A DNA stretch of 64,000 bases from Henricia sp. BOLD:AAB3569. Its lineage: Eukaryota; Echinodermata; Asteroidea; Spinulosida; Echinasteridae. The stretch lies in assembly GCA_037783545.1 (NCBI GenBank), contig JBBELK010000822.1, positions 310,001 to 374,000 on the forward strand, written 5' to 3'. The notes below the pieces were generated by a model. That model saw only the letters and a list, made by a program, of their open reading frames with translations, was not told the DNA's origin and did not search any database. A program made the position numbers and the translations under genes. The first letter of the stretch is position 1; each line of letters starts with the position of its first letter. Below, in pieces: positions 11,241 through 22,897 of this stretch.

Positions 11241-11813
11241 CTACATGGCCGTGTGACAGTTTATTCCTGGAGTTTATTACTGCAGTACGTACTGCATCAA
11301 ATTCAGCTCCGAGTATTTGACAAAAGAGACTATTTATTCAGGTTATGAAACAAAGTTAAACCATCCTACCTCCATGGTTAAACATAACTCTGAAAAATCG
11401 AACATAGAATTTTGCCACAAAGTCCGAGGACAGTATACCGGACAATGTGACATTTAGCCCCACAGCACACACACGTTGCGACCGCTACGCGATACAGTGC
11501 CGTGGAACTACAATTCAACACGGAAGGTATACTCTAATAAGATAACCGCCCCTTCCTTTGGCCTCATGCACCCTACCAGCTGAAACCCCGGGAATCGGAC
11601 TTGCAGATGAGACGGACAGCCCTTGAGGATGAAATCTAGTATCTCTGTGGCCTTCTGCAAACTGGTTTAGCGTCGCTAACGCGCTTTGATTTTTCTCGTT
11701 TTCTTCTTTTGGGGGCACCGACGTCACATCATGTAATACGTCACCGAGTGGCTAGAGGCAGGCTATCGTGTCACTGTGACGTGAATGTTCTGCAGTGACT
11801 CCCGGTCGTGGAT

Positions 11814-11925
11814 GTTTTAAAGCCCCTAGTACATCATTTGCAGTCACCCAAAATTTTACTTCACGAGTTGACAAGAAAACTCCTACTATGTTGATAGCAA
11901 TGGTAATACCACATCCTATATATAG
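11814..11925. repeat. Left end of a TTAAAGCCCC...CATTTGCAGTCACCC element
   Basis: TTTTAAAGCCCCTAGTACATC, CATTTGCAGTCACCC and TTGATAGCAATGGTAAT resemble the ends at 26526, 42730 and 49597. No right end identified. Confidence 0.45.
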
Positions 11926-12085
11926 GCAGCGACAGAAATCAGACCATGCACCCAAATATCAACTGGACGGTAGCTTCAGGCAATTTCCTGAAAAGCATCG
12001 ACACAGTTTGTCATTGTTTTTTTTCAGAACGTACTGGCGTACTTCCTTTCACGTGCGCATTCGGTGTCCACTTAAACATACTAAA

Positions 12086-12215
12086 TTGTTGTGGCTATGT
12101 GGTGCACGCGGCAATTGGTTTGAAGTACAGAATCCAAACAGTGTTCACCGTAGAATGGCATAAAGCAACCAGACTGTTGATTGTTAGGCGATGGCGTGCA
12201 CCACATAGCAACAAC
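12086..12215. mobile_element. Small MITE with TTGTGGCTATGTGGTGCACG ends
   Basis: The left GTTGTGGCTATGTGGTGCAC is the complement of the right GTGCACCACATAGCAACAAC, with a small gap. A diverged copy lies at 20671-20774. It sits in a longer repeat-like block (about 11814-12310). Confidence 0.7.
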
Positions 12216-12987
12216 AGGATAGTATGTGCACCAGCATTTGAAAGTGAAGAATTCGGGGCACCGTGGAAATTATACAAAATAATGTTACATACACGCAAAA
12301 GGCCAATTGAACAAATCTCCCAAGATGATGACGACCGTCAGATCCACTCCCTGCAGCTTCCCGGCTGATTATTCCCACTTCACACGCAAAACCATTTACA
12401 CAACCAATCAAGACGAGGAATGATCTGAGACATTACAAGTTTCCCGCCGGTTAATGGACTGGAAACGTGCAGTACCCAACCGATAAATTCTATTGCAAAT
12501 GTAATTGTGCTCATTTTGATTCAACATTTCCTCTGACCTTTTCCTGCTTACGTGTACTGTATTTATTTATTTTCTGTATAGCCACTTAAACTGTAACCAC
12601 TTGACTGTAGTTTGTGAGGCCTATATAATTATACGCCATCATTTTTTACATAGGAAAACAATGTGGAATGCGTCACATTGCTCGTGCTCCTGCATTGTCG
12701 TATTTTGATTTGGGATTTGGGGTTTGGGGGTTTTAAGGATTGTAATAATAATGTAATGGTGCATGGACATTGACCATATCGCACATGTCTACCCTATAGG
12801 TACTCCTGCAGGCGCTGTTTCTATCATTATCGCTGCCATCAGGAAATCACCAGAACCATTGTGGCCAACACAATCCTATCAGCAGTTTGATTGTGGCGTT
12901 TGCCTGCATGACAGCTCCCCAAATATCGCTTGGTTTGACGAGGCAATTGAGATTAGTGTCTTGCCCACGGACACAAATACGTTGGCA

Positions 12988-13076
12988 TAAGTGAGGCTCG
13001 AACCCATAATTTTCGATCACGAGCTCGAGCACGGCTGTATACCCACTAGACCATACGTGCTCTGGATTAGAAGGTC
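12988..13076 (-). pseudogene. tRNA-like sequence (Glu/Asp-type A box)
   Basis: Minus strand: GTATGGTCTAGTGGGTATAC is an A box and ATGGGTTCGAGCCTCAC a B box, 60 bases downstream. The spacing is rather long and no clean cloverleaf is apparent; it could be a SINE head or a tRNA pseudogene. Confidence 0.5.
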
Positions 13077-13124
13077 TGCAATATTTAATTCTTAGATTTA
13101 GCGTTATTAATGTACATGTATATG

Positions 13125-13226
13125 GGATTGTTTTTATTGAGCAATACATGGGCACCAATGATATGGTATCAAAATCTCAACACCCATGGGGGGACTCAAA
13201 AATGTGATCTGGTCACGCTCCTTTAA
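13125..13226. repeat. Right-end fragment of the TTAAAGGAGC MITE family
   Basis: GGTATCAAAATCTCAACACC, AATGTGATCTGGTCACGCTC and CTTTAA match the last 100 bases of 6673-7013. Confidence 0.6.
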
Positions 13227-14778
13227 CACTGTCCAGACATTTTACTGCATGAGCTATAGTACTTTTACTATGGGATATGCTTTTTTGTTATCACTTTTTC
13301 ATATTATATTAAATTCGTGTGTAACATCAAGCCCTACATATAGGCCTATACAGCCACGTTATTCAGACGCACGTTTACAACACTCATTCCGTGGGTGGAT
13401 GGCATATGAACGACCTTCTCATTAAAGGTATATAATGTATGTGAACGTGATCTCGAAAGCCAAAGCAAACATCGTGATCTGACAAACATTGACGCATCCC
13501 GCGGGCTGGTATTTATTAATTATTTACAAAAGCATTAAATGTAAGAATTTGTCAAAAGGACATTCGCTGCTCTGAAAAGAAGAGACACGGGGCATAACTA
13601 TATACTGTAGATATTGATACAAGAAATCAATGCATAATTGAGACAAAAATAGAAGCGAAATATGAGCAATATAGAACTATAGACTGCCGAAGTGAATACG
13701 TAATCTTTTGTTAATTGCCTATAGGCAATTGGCTCTACACTAAAAATAACAACCGTTTCCCTGTGCTTTTGCAATGGGAATTGTTTTCCGACGGCCATGA
13801 TGTTTAGAGCCAATTACCATGGCAACCGCATCTATTAGCAGGAGTACGAGTACAACACAAAACGAAATGTAACACACAACACAAATTTCACAAAAATAAG
13901 ATAACTATTGCGTCGTTTAAATGGATGTAATTTGCTCATTATACACAAACTGAAAGCGTTATTGTATATGCACAAAACATCATAGATGCATGGGCAATTC
14001 GCAAATTAGGCCTACATTAATTTAAAATCAATTTCATATTGGGGGAGGCAAACCCAAATCACCCCAAATGACAACTTAAATTTAAGACAAAGTACAGATC
14101 AATACACAAGAAAACAATAGGGGTCTGTATACTTTTTCATTCGTTGAGAAGAAAATCGTTTTTCTCGACCTGAGTTGTCAAGTTTTTCAAACTTATGCTG
14201 CAGTTACGATTTGTGTAAATTTTCTGAGAACATCTATATATGTTTAAATATAAGGATCCAGTTTGGTAATTGCCCTCCACAGAAATGACTGAATCATTAT
14301 CTTACTTGTTATCAAGATGGCAATGGTATACTAATCAATAATCATCCCGTGAAATTATTTCGTCTGAAGTGCCCCCATTGATGAGAAAAATGTCAAACTA
14401 TGGGATCTCCAAAGATCACCTGTAGCTGCCTGTAGGCGTTTTTTCCCCGCCATTCATTCATGCACAAAAACCATGCTTGGATTTGTCGGGTTTTCTGAAG
14501 TAGGCCTATTATACTGCAGCATATGTAGGCCTATGGCTGACATTTCTACAAGGCAGTTTTCTTGACATATAGGCTGCAATTACCAGTGGAAATCACGCCG
14601 TTCTTAACAGTTTATCAATCATGTACTCTATACCTTTAAATCGCTTAGTCGGAACAGCTAGACGGCAGATGGCAGCGGGACGTATAGTTTACATATGACC
14701 ATGTGACTCGCGTGACGCAGTTTTTTCCCCATCCTTTTTATAGTCTCAATATAAAATATAAATAAGTGATTATTTTAA

Positions 14779-14934
14779 GGGATTATGACCCAGGGACCGC
14801 CGAGGTGAATAAATTCAATACAAATGTCCATGAGTTTGGGAAATCTGGATGCAGTGAAAAGCAACTTGGCTCCACCGAGATTCGAACCGCGGACCTTCTG
14901 CTTAACGTAGGGCACCAATTGAACTATGAACTGG
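14779..14934 (-). mobile_element. SINE family B, inverted copy
   Basis: Reading the minus strand: a tRNA-like head with TAAGCAGAAGGTCCGCGGTT and CGAATC, then GGAGCCAAGTTGCTT, GCATCCAGATTTCCCAAAC, TCATGGACATTTGT and the end GGCGGTCCCTGGGTC. Its 5' end faces the copy at 15104-16310. Confidence 0.75.
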
Positions 14935-15103
14935 TGGTCTCGAATCACGGTAGTGCAGGGGTTTGGGGCGTATCTTAAATGATCTCTAAAAGGGGTGGTT
15001 GTCCAAGGGTTTAGGCCTATCCCTCTGTTGGGCTTGCTAAGCTCACGTGATAGCCAATCCAAATCAGTGAGGAACCGAACTGCACTACCGTGATTCGAGA
15101 CCA
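14935..15103. mobile_element. MITE with perfect 23-bp inverted ends
   Basis: The left end, starting TGGTCTCGAATCACGG and running through TAGTGCA, is exactly complementary to 15081-15103. It is 169 bp long and sits between two divergent family B SINEs. Confidence 0.8.
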
Positions 15104-16310
15104 TGCACTAGTTGGCTTCATAGCTCAATGCATAGTTCCGATTTTGCCCAGTTAACTCATCCTGAGATCTCAGGGAATTTTTACTCTGCAAAGCGACGTG
15201 ACAATACCCTGAGGAAATACACGCAAATCTGTGGAGCGAGCCGGATGTTGTCTTGAGCCAACTCACGCCCGAGTAATTTTGATGTAATTTAATCAATTCG
15301 GTCATGTTATGCCTAAAAGAAACAATTTCTATACTTTCCAGAAATTGTATTGGGTTCGTTCCTTATGACTGTCCCATTCCTACCAAACTTTCAAACGACG
15401 AACCTTATTTACTCCGCAGTTTTTCAAATTAATAACAGGGATGCATGCTGACGAATGTAATGGAACGGATTCCCCAATATGCTTTAAATAGCAGCCAATC
15501 GCCGACGCGGACAACGGCCAGCATTACCGAGTACATGTATCACATGCATGCACGGTGTTTACAATCTGCGCGCGTTACATTTGAATGCCTGCAATCGTGC
15601 TGCACAATGCACTGCAAGCGCCCTGATTGGTCCAGCAGAGGCGACAAGATTTCTGTCGCTAGTCCCACCGCGAAATGGGGCCTTTTTCAACAGGGCCACT
15701 GTACGCAGGAGTTAGGGAGTGCGTTAAAGGGGCACTGTTGCAAGAGGATGAGTTAACTGCCCCCTTGGATATTGTTGCTATGCCTCACGCGCTATCATCA
15801 AAATGTCCACACACACTGCACAAACCAATGGGACTTTCAACGGAGAGCACAGATTAATTGGAGAAAACTCAAAGGTATTTATGTTTCAGGGTCGACAGTT
15901 ACCGTAGCACGCACTTAGTAAAAGGCCAGTGATACAGAGATGTCATATATTCATAACAATTCGCTTTCTTACCTTTGAACAGCGAATTGCCCGGCCTTGA
16001 AACAAAAATTTCACCCGGAACACCACATACATGTACGTATCGGCAGAAAATCGCGTAATGTTGGTTTGTGAGGCAATGCACTTTGACCTTTGACTATGTG
16101 GGCGCTGTCTGCTAGCTCTGTTGTGATTGGTCGGCGGGTTCGGTTGATTGACAGGTCGGAACTATGCATTGGTAGGGCGTCTATACGTTATAAGCAGAAG
16201 GTCCGCGGTTCGAAACCCGGTGGAGCCAAGTTGCTTAATACTGCATCCAGATTTCCCAAACTCATGGACATTTGTCCACTAAATTTGTATCAATATAAAG
16301 TAGCTATATA
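15104..16310 (+). mobile_element. SINE family B, split by the 1.04-kb DNA element
   Basis: 15104-15130 (GGCTTCATAGCTCAATGCA) and 16167-16310 (TTGGTAGGGCGTC, TAAGCAGAAGGTCCGCGG, GGAGCCAAGTTGCTTAATAC, ATTTCCCAAACTCATGG) form one SINE interrupted at its D-arm region. Confidence 0.68.
15127..16170. mobile_element. DNA element with AATGCATAGTTCCG ends, 1.04-kb copy inserted in a SINE
   Basis: Ends AATGCATAGTTCCGATTTTG and GGTCGGAACTATGCATT are inverted repeats. It splits the tRNA-like head of a family B SINE (TAGCTCAA to the left, TTGGTAGGGCGTC to the right). The frame at 15445-15756 has no recognisable domain. Confidence 0.65.
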
Positions 16311-17099
16311 GTTACGTACAACTTTTGTTATCCTTTGTTGTGGATGGAATAACCCAAAAACCTCTACCTGATGTTACCAAAACTTGAGAGAGTTACCTCG
16401 TGCACCGCTGCCACAATCAAATCTCCCGCGAAAACTTTAGCTTTCAGGCATCGCAGGCGCGCCAATGTCAGGAAGGCTAGTCTATTAATATGTGAGGGTG
16501 AATTCATAGTATTTACAATTGAAAAACATTAATTATGTGAATACAAATAATGAAACAAAACCCACACAAGTCAAATATAGTTATTTTTGTTTAAAGCCAC
16601 TTGGTGAGGTATGTTTAAACTTACAAACTGAAGGAAAATAGATTTAATTATTTTGTAATAAAATTGGAACACCCCATCGATATATAGACTGTACTAGCGC
16701 GATCAATTTTGACAGGCCGTGCGTGGCGAACTCGTACTGCACGCATAATGCATGTAGCATGATTTGTGTACAGTGCATGCAGTGTACACGTAAAGCCGTC
16801 TTCGTGGTCGACATCTAAAATCTTTGATTGTGCAGCCAGGATCGCCCCTTTTTGAGGTCTTTCATCCATGCGACAGATATCTAAGGTAGGGAAACAACCT
16901 TGCCAATTTGTAATCTTCATTATATTTAAGGTTTTCACAGGTGTTTTGTTGTGATGGAAAAAGTAACGGTGTGATGTGTGATGGCGTTTTGCACTAGTGT
17001 ATTCATATCAATATTGCTATGCATCTGTGCATAGCGTGCGTGCTTTCTGACATGTCTGAGGTTTATTCATTATCATCAGCTCTGCTCTGGTCGTGCCAG
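16311..17099. other. No gene seen
   Basis: The 96-residue minus-strand frame (16648-16938) matches no family I know and has no codon-use or splice-site support. Confidence 0.45.
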
Positions 17100-17192
17100 C
17101 TGGTCATGTCTGACAATTTGAGGGTGAAATCGGTTGTTTTTGTGGTATTTTTTTCGTATACATTAAACAAAGATTTTAAGGAAATTACCTCC

Positions 17193-17423
17193 TGGAAGGG
17201 ATGTAAAGCCGTTGGTCCAGTGTGTTAGGTAATGGAAACGCACTCTAAAGATCCCAGAGCATTCTTTCGTGAAGAGCAAGGGGGATCATCCCCGGTGTCT
17301 CTGGCCATTTCTAATTCTAATTCTTCATGGGTTTCCTCACGCTTGCGAGGGACACTGCAATGAGCACTATTGAGGAATCCTTGGTATGAATACCAAAAAG
17401 AAATAATAATAATAATAATAATG
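17193..17423 (+). mobile_element. SINE family A, 5'-truncated, inserted inside a repeat
   Basis: It starts at GGAAGGGATGTAAAGCCGTTGG and runs to (AAT)n. The flanks CCTCCTGG and ATTTAAGATATA are nearly contiguous in the paralogous sequence at 17866-17900, so the insertion point is visible. Confidence 0.85.
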
Positions 17424-17426
17424 TAA

Positions 17427-17692
17427 ATTTAAGATATACTTCCCACTTGCACTTTTGTCGCAAATGTTGCTTTTCTGTAGAAAAATCACATTTGCTTCTT
17501 CAAAAATTGCCTTCAGTTAGTGCATGCACAAGATAACCATTTATGCGCATGCGCAGCGCCCCCTGTTGTCGCGCTTACGCACAGACCGCTCGCCACGTCA
17601 TTTTGTGCATTACTTTATGCAGTAATTTTATCATTTATTTTTCTCAGAAATGCAACATTTGCGACTGAAGTGTCAGTGGGAAGTATATCTTA
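17427..17692. mobile_element. MITE with AAGATATACTTCCCACTTGC ends
   Basis: The left TTAAGATATACTTCCCACTT...GTCGCAAATGTTGC is matched inverted by 17645-17692 (GCAACATTTGCGAC...AGTGGGAAGTATATCTTA). The left part recurs at 17893-18060. Confidence 0.72.
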
Positions 17693-18730
17693 GAATTGAA
17701 TAAGCTATCGATTCCAATATATAAATTCACCCAAATCCGTGTTCAATGTATATGAACACGTTTTTGTCGAGTGGTTAATTAAGTTAGGGATTTGAAAATG
17801 TTTAATGTCATCACTAGTCTGGTGGTATTTTTTCCGTACAACATTGAACAAAGATTTGAAGGAAATTACCTCCTGGAATCAACAGATAATCTAATTTTAA
17901 GATATAGGCCTACTTCCCACTTGCACTTTTTCGCAAATGTTGCTTTTCTGTAGAAAAATCACATTTTCTCCTTCAAAAGTTACATTCAGTTAGTGCACAA
18001 GATACAATGTAACCGTTCCCGCGCGCGCACAGCAACCCCTGTTGTCGCGCTTACGCAACCTTTTCTTTTTTTTTCTTTACATTTTCTCCGTACTTGTGGT
18101 TGCTTAAAACCAATGTTCCGTCGAGGCGCATATGTCATTCTGCAAACAATGCAATACCACAAGAGGGCAGGCTATGGGGTCACCGGGTTCACAGCCGGCC
18201 ACAGCTCACAGCCAATCAGCGCATTGAATTGGAAAGTCAATGGAAGAATGCCGTCCTTTGTATTTGGCAAAAGACACGTAGGTGTGCTGTACATGTATCC
18301 CGGTGTTTTGTTGCACTGCTGTTCGAATACAATATGAAAGTCTTGTCCAGACGTTATGTGGAAACAGTTTCATTTTTATGCGAGTGGGTGTGATGCCTTA
18401 TGCTTGTGAAATCAAATACATGTACATTGTAGCTCATCAAGATTTTGTTTGGCACAAAGTACACACACAGACACACTACAAGTGCGTCGAGTACTGCTTT
18501 TCAAAAGATTGTCTTTTATTCTCTGGGAGTCGAATTGTATGATGGCTAGACTACTTACAAAAGGTGCTGCCAGTTTAAAAAGAAAACCACTTTTTTTTCA
18601 TAATTCTTGTTGACATTATTAGGGTGTCAACAAATTTTCTTCATGAGTGGGCTCTCAGGATCATGTGGTTTGTAATAGGTACAAAGATGCATGAAGATAT
18701 GAAAAACAAGACTAATCTTTCAAAAAAAAT

Positions 18731-18795
18731 TATACAAATGTCCATGAGTTTGGGAAATCACCATGGTGGTCCCTGGGTCATAATCCCTAACAATT
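18731..18795 (-). mobile_element. SINE family B, tail fragment
   Basis: CAAATGTCCATGAGTTTGGG followed by GGTGGTCCCTGGGTCATAAT is the family B 3' end in reverse. Confidence 0.65.
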
Positions 18796-19439
18796 TATAA
18801 TCACTTATTCATACTTTAAATTTTAATTTTTTTTCTAGTATTCTGTCCGTCGGTGCCACGTCACATTTAGTAGGGCCAGAGTGAAAACAATGGTGTTCCC
18901 ATGGTGACAAGCGAAGGAACAAAGCCATTGTCTATTTTCAATTCAGTCACGGTGCTATGCCCGTATACAAAGACATGACACCGGGTCACACAAGTGCCAG
19001 GATTTGTGCTAGGCTCATCACAAATTATATGAGCATTCGCCTGAGCAGGACAGCTGCATGCATTCTGCAGAATGTCGGAATAATCACCAGTCAGTGCAAA
19101 CATGCGGACAAACCATTCGAGGAGCCTCAGAGATTTTGAGTTTTAAATTTACATGAACAGAGACCATTACATGTAGACAGCAGAAGCTATATTTTGTACA
19201 TTGTAGACAACTTAGTCCTGAAGCCATTGAGGCATCAACTCATGAAGTATGAGTACAGTATACCATATATATGCATAAAATCTTCATCAGATTACATTAT
19301 GTCTGGACCTCAACGTTATGAAAATGGGGTAAGTCTTTCGGGTTTCTATTAAGTACAAACAATTCATTGGACACTGGGGCCAATTGGAGGGGCACCATGG
19401 CCAACTCTGTTCCAAATGTGTATACTGGTTATTAGTGTA

Positions 19440-19670
19440 TTAAGCCGGCCGTACACCTTGCGTTCCGATTCCGTTGCGATTGCACAGACGCGCCAAATTT
19501 CGAGCATACTCGAAATTCTGCAATTGCGTTGCGACGGACACGTACACAAAATCATGACCACATCGCCATCGGAACGCATCACAAAACAGGTACACCTTGT
19601 GATGCGACTGCACAACATGCACTATCGTGATCGGATCATGGACGAATCGTAAGGTGTACGGCCGGCTTAA
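19440..19670. mobile_element. TTAA-flanked MITE with GCCGGCCGTACACCTTGCG ends
   Basis: TTAA at 19440-19443 and 19667-19670. The ends GCCGGCCGTACACCTTGCG and TCGTAAGGTGTACGGCCGGC are inverted repeats. TTAA duplication is typical of the piggyBac superfamily; the assignment is inferred. Confidence 0.8.
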
Positions 19671-20374
19671 AGGGAACACCGGCTTACTGTTTACATAATG
19701 TAGCGATCAACATGTAGCATCCTTGACAATAATTTTTAAAATTAACAAAAGAGACAAACAAAAGTTATGTTGGGCTATACGCTTTACCAGCCATCGCGAT
19801 GTATTGTGTATCATGTGTTTGTAAATAAAGGTGGCGTTCGATATGGGTCGACACGTGTATAACCTTGTTTCCTTGTTTTCCCTGACTCATCACACCTTGC
19901 ATGATCCCTCAGGTCAGTGCTGACTTGAGGAAGCAAGTCGAACGCAACATTTTGGTGTCTTGGCACCCTCAATAGTTTTTTTTCTTCTTTTTTCTTCGGA
20001 TATTATTTATCGCCGCAAAGCGAAGACGCGAAAATCTGAGATTCTCTCGTCCGTATCAACACCCAGAAACCCTTCTTATGAAATCGGTTGGCAGATTAGT
20101 GTACAAATTGGAAAATAGGACATTATTTTCCAACAAAAGCAACTTGCACCTCGCGCTGGTTTCCACAGCTGGAAATAAAACTAACTCCAAGACCACGTGA
20201 TTTATCGGAACCAGAATCTGGTTCCGATAAATCACGTGACCTTGATTTTTTTTTCGAAAAATGCTCAAAAACTGCCAAATTTGGTGGTTTCTTTTCACGT
20301 TCTCTTTTCACGTTCTCTTTCAGAATCATGAATGGGTCTATTTCGAGCCCAAAAAAGCTGGTGTGTCCCTTTAA
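19667..20374 (+). mobile_element. TTAA-type element, CACCGGCTT family, copy 2
   Basis: TTAA flanks at 19667 and 20371. Terminal inverted repeats read TTAAAGGGAACACCGGCTT and AGCTGGTGTGTCCCTTTAA. Its left TTAA is also the right TTAA of the element at 19440-19670. It carries the perfect 45-bp palindrome at 20194-20238. Confidence 0.75.
20194..20238. repeat. Perfect 45-bp palindrome (22-bp arms, 1-nt centre)
   Basis: The left arm starts CACGTGATTTATCGGAACC and is followed after one base by its exact complement, ending in CACGTG. The same place in the related copy (1243-1290) is only a loose inverted repeat. Confidence 0.92.
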
Positions 20375-20670
20375 CATACAAGTCTAATGAAATTTAAGAG
20401 GATAGGGCATGCTGGCCAAGTTGGCCTCAGAAAGAGTATCATATCTTAAAGGGACATCAGGACCAACTCAGCTGGGCATGGGGCCATTGGCCTTGGCGGC
20501 CTTGGTTATGAGGTCTGATGTGGAGTACATGTATATCCCTAATCCCATAGAGTGAGTGTAAATTACGGTAACCTTTTGCATGTTTCACATGAACGTCTTG
20601 TGCACTGACGTAATTCATTTTTACATGCACATTTACATGTAGTATATCCACTTGACTAGACTAAATTTGT

Positions 20671-20774
20671 GTTGCTATGTGGTGCACTCGGCAGGTGTGA
20701 AGTTCGAGAGAATGACAAAGCAACCAGACTATTGATTGCTATAGGCATTGGCGTGCAGCACGTAGCAACAATAG
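20671..20774. mobile_element. Small MITE, diverged copy of 12086-12215
   Basis: TGTTGCTATGTGGTGCACTC and GCGTGCAGCACGTAGCAACA form inverted ends. The shared interior has AAAGCAACCAGACT. Confidence 0.62.
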
Positions 20775-21224
20775 AATAACATGTGACTTTCTAAACTGCA
20801 CCTCCATTTGAATGTAAAGAATTTGGGGCACCACCCATTATGCAAAATATGTTACACGCGAAAGGCTTATAATTATATTGAAATTACAGGATTTAGGACT
20901 GTTTTTAAAGCAAGTTTATTCCGGGTCCTGTTGGTTGGTATATAGCAGTTTGCAACAGTTTCTGTATATTTATTACATTATCTTTAATTTTTAATGAAAA
21001 CGACGCTGTAAAATTGCTTTCTGTACACCGAAGTTGTTTGAACTGCCGTTATTTGTTTGAACTAATATTGAACCGGTGATATATTGATTCACGGCGCATA
21101 CATTAAAAATTGATTTGACCCCACATTACTACCGGTTGACGTGCTAATATTTACACCATTGGCTGTTTGTGTATTCAGGTGACATGTGGAAAATGAGCAC
21201 TGCTGGGTGTATTATTTCTCTATT

Positions 21225-21505
21225 TTATCCAATGGGGCGACACTGTCTGTGTAGAGAGTCCTATTAGGGCGACGCGGTGGGTTAGGGCGACAATTTGGTG
21301 TAGCCCCAATATTTTGGAAGTTAAAAACCATTTTTTTAAAATCGAGAACTATTTTTATTAGGTCTAGAAGCATTTTTATTAGGTGTGGAACCATTTTTGG
21401 AAGCTCTGGGTTACAGAAATTTGGTGTCCAATCGATGTCTTCCAGCCGAAATTTCGGTGGTCGTTTGGGAAAGTCTTACCGGCGTGTCGTCCCTTTGCAG
21501 CAATA
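21225..21505. repeat. TTAGGGCGACA repeat family, copy 1
   Basis: GGGCGACA occurs in several places, then ACCATTTTTTTAAAATCGAG, TTTTTATTAGGTCTAGAAGC, CATTTTTGGAAGCTCTGGG and CGAAATTTCGGTGGTCG. The same order occurs at 48298-48595. Confidence 0.65.
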
Positions 21506-21510
21506 AGTGA

Positions 21511-21757
21511 TATTATTATTTTTTTTATCATTATTATTATTGAATCTTTCTGGTATTCATACCAAGGATTCCTCTAAAGTGGCCATTGCACTGTCGCTCG
21601 CAAACGTGAGGAAACCCATGAAGAATTAGAAATTAGAAATAGCCAGAGAGACCGGGGAATCCCCTTGCTCTTCACAAAAGAATACTGTGGAATTTTTAGT
21701 GCGTTACCGTTATCTAACAGACTGGACCAACGGCTTTACATCCCTCCCGAAGGAAGG
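21511..21757 (-). mobile_element. SINE family A, inverted, 5'-truncated
   Basis: (ATT)n, then GGTATTCATACCAAGGATTC, GACCGGGGAATCCCC and CAACGGCTTTACATCCC give the family A tail and body in reverse. Confidence 0.85.
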
Positions 21758-21839
21758 TAATAAAAGATTTATAAAATACACATGATCTGAACATACCATG
21801 TAAGCAGAGTAGAGGGGGATACCCACAAATAAGGGTTTC

Positions 21840-21985
21840 AGACTATGCTGTTATCTCGGTGTTAACGGAAAATTTAACCCGAGATTACCCGATTAATTCG
21901 GAGCGTTCACACTACACTTCTCAGGGTTAGTAATTCTCCGGGTTAACTGCCCCAAAACCCCACTTAACCCGGGTAATTTCTAATT
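21840..21985. repeat. Fragment related to the ACCCGGGTTAA element
   Basis: It contains TTAACCCGAGATTACCCG, a GGGTTAACTGCCCC-like stretch and CTTAACCCGGGTAATTTC, the same motif set as 34482-38109. Ends are not clear. Confidence 0.45.
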
Positions 21986-22316
21986 CTTTTTACTTAATTG
22001 TTAGACTTGTGAAAACGTTTATAAATCTGAGTATTTGGCTCACTGAAAAACTGATTTTAAAAAGTTAAAAGACAATAAACAAATTTCAGAGCAATGCTTG
22101 TACAGTTATTTTGTATGCAAAAAAACCCCACATTTCTTAGCCATCATTTTTCAGACATGGTGTTGTCACAGAAAGTGATTAGATAATTTATGCATCGATC
22201 AATGGGGCAGATTTCTTGGCTTACACAATGTATGAAATACACAAAATTGTTTTCTTCAAAACTCAGTACCAGTATTGTTTTGTTTCTTGTTATTCATGTA
22301 CCATACATGTACTTCT

Positions 22317-22897
22317 TTAAAGGGCCTGTGACATCCAAAATAACTTTGTGCCTAAGCTTTGCTTCATAATGATGGAATACTTGTTCAGCAAGACATACTA
22401 TTGTTCGTTTGGATGTAAAATCAATAAAAGGTAGCCTTTTGCAACTTTGAAGATTTCATTGCAATAAATCACAGACAGAGGGCGCTGTTTTGAGTGCATC
22501 ACAAAAGGAAGACAGAAGGGAAAAGTTAAGAAAAAACATAAGACTTCAAGTTGGACTTGTGGCAAATTCCTGCAGTTTCTACCCCCAGTTTTATCATGGC
22601 TTACAGCAGGCAACATGTAAATCAAACTCAAACAGCCATGGATTACAAAAGTTTCAGGAAAATTGAGAAAAAAGTGGAATCGTTTGTGCACAATTGTATG
22701 TGATTTTCCTGTCTGTGCCTCTTGTGACATAGTGACCTTGGTCATGAATATGCATATTCGCATTAGCATAAAAACTAAAAACCTTTGTTTTAACCCCCAA
22801 AGCAAGCTCCAAATAGGATTTTTATGACTTTAACTGAGTAGAGTGGTTTTAAAGCATAGATTTCATTGATAAAAATCATAAATAAGGGGCCCTTTAA
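22317..22897. mobile_element. TTAA-type MITE with AAAGGGCC ends, copy 1
   Basis: TTAAAGGGCC at 22317 and GGGGCCCTTTAA at 22897 are inverted. The interior matches 51187-51759 almost throughout. The 135-residue minus-strand frame inside is broken in the other copy, so I do not take it as a gene. Confidence 0.82.

Larger units (their letters stand above)
12311..14778. other. No gene seen between small repeats
   Basis: It holds a tRNA-like sequence (12988-13076) and a MITE end (13125-13226). The rest has no recognisable coding or structural signal; TAGGCCTA-type words recur. Confidence 0.45.
17100..18075 (+). repeat. Duplicated block, first copy interrupted by a SINE
   Basis: 17108-17193 matches 17800-17876 (ACAAAGATTTTAAGGAAATT, ACCTCCTGG). 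17424-17590 matches 17890-18060 (TACTTCCCACTTGCACTTTT, CTGTTGTCGCGCTTACGCA). The SINE at 17193-17423 lies at the break in copy 1. Confidence 0.72.

Noticed and set aside
11946-12368. 140-residue plus-strand frame
   Set aside because: It runs through a small MITE and other repeat DNA; overlapping frames on the other strand are equally long.
22398-22805. 135-residue minus-strand frame
   Set aside because: It lies wholly inside a MITE, and the matching copy at 51187-51759 does not keep the frame.
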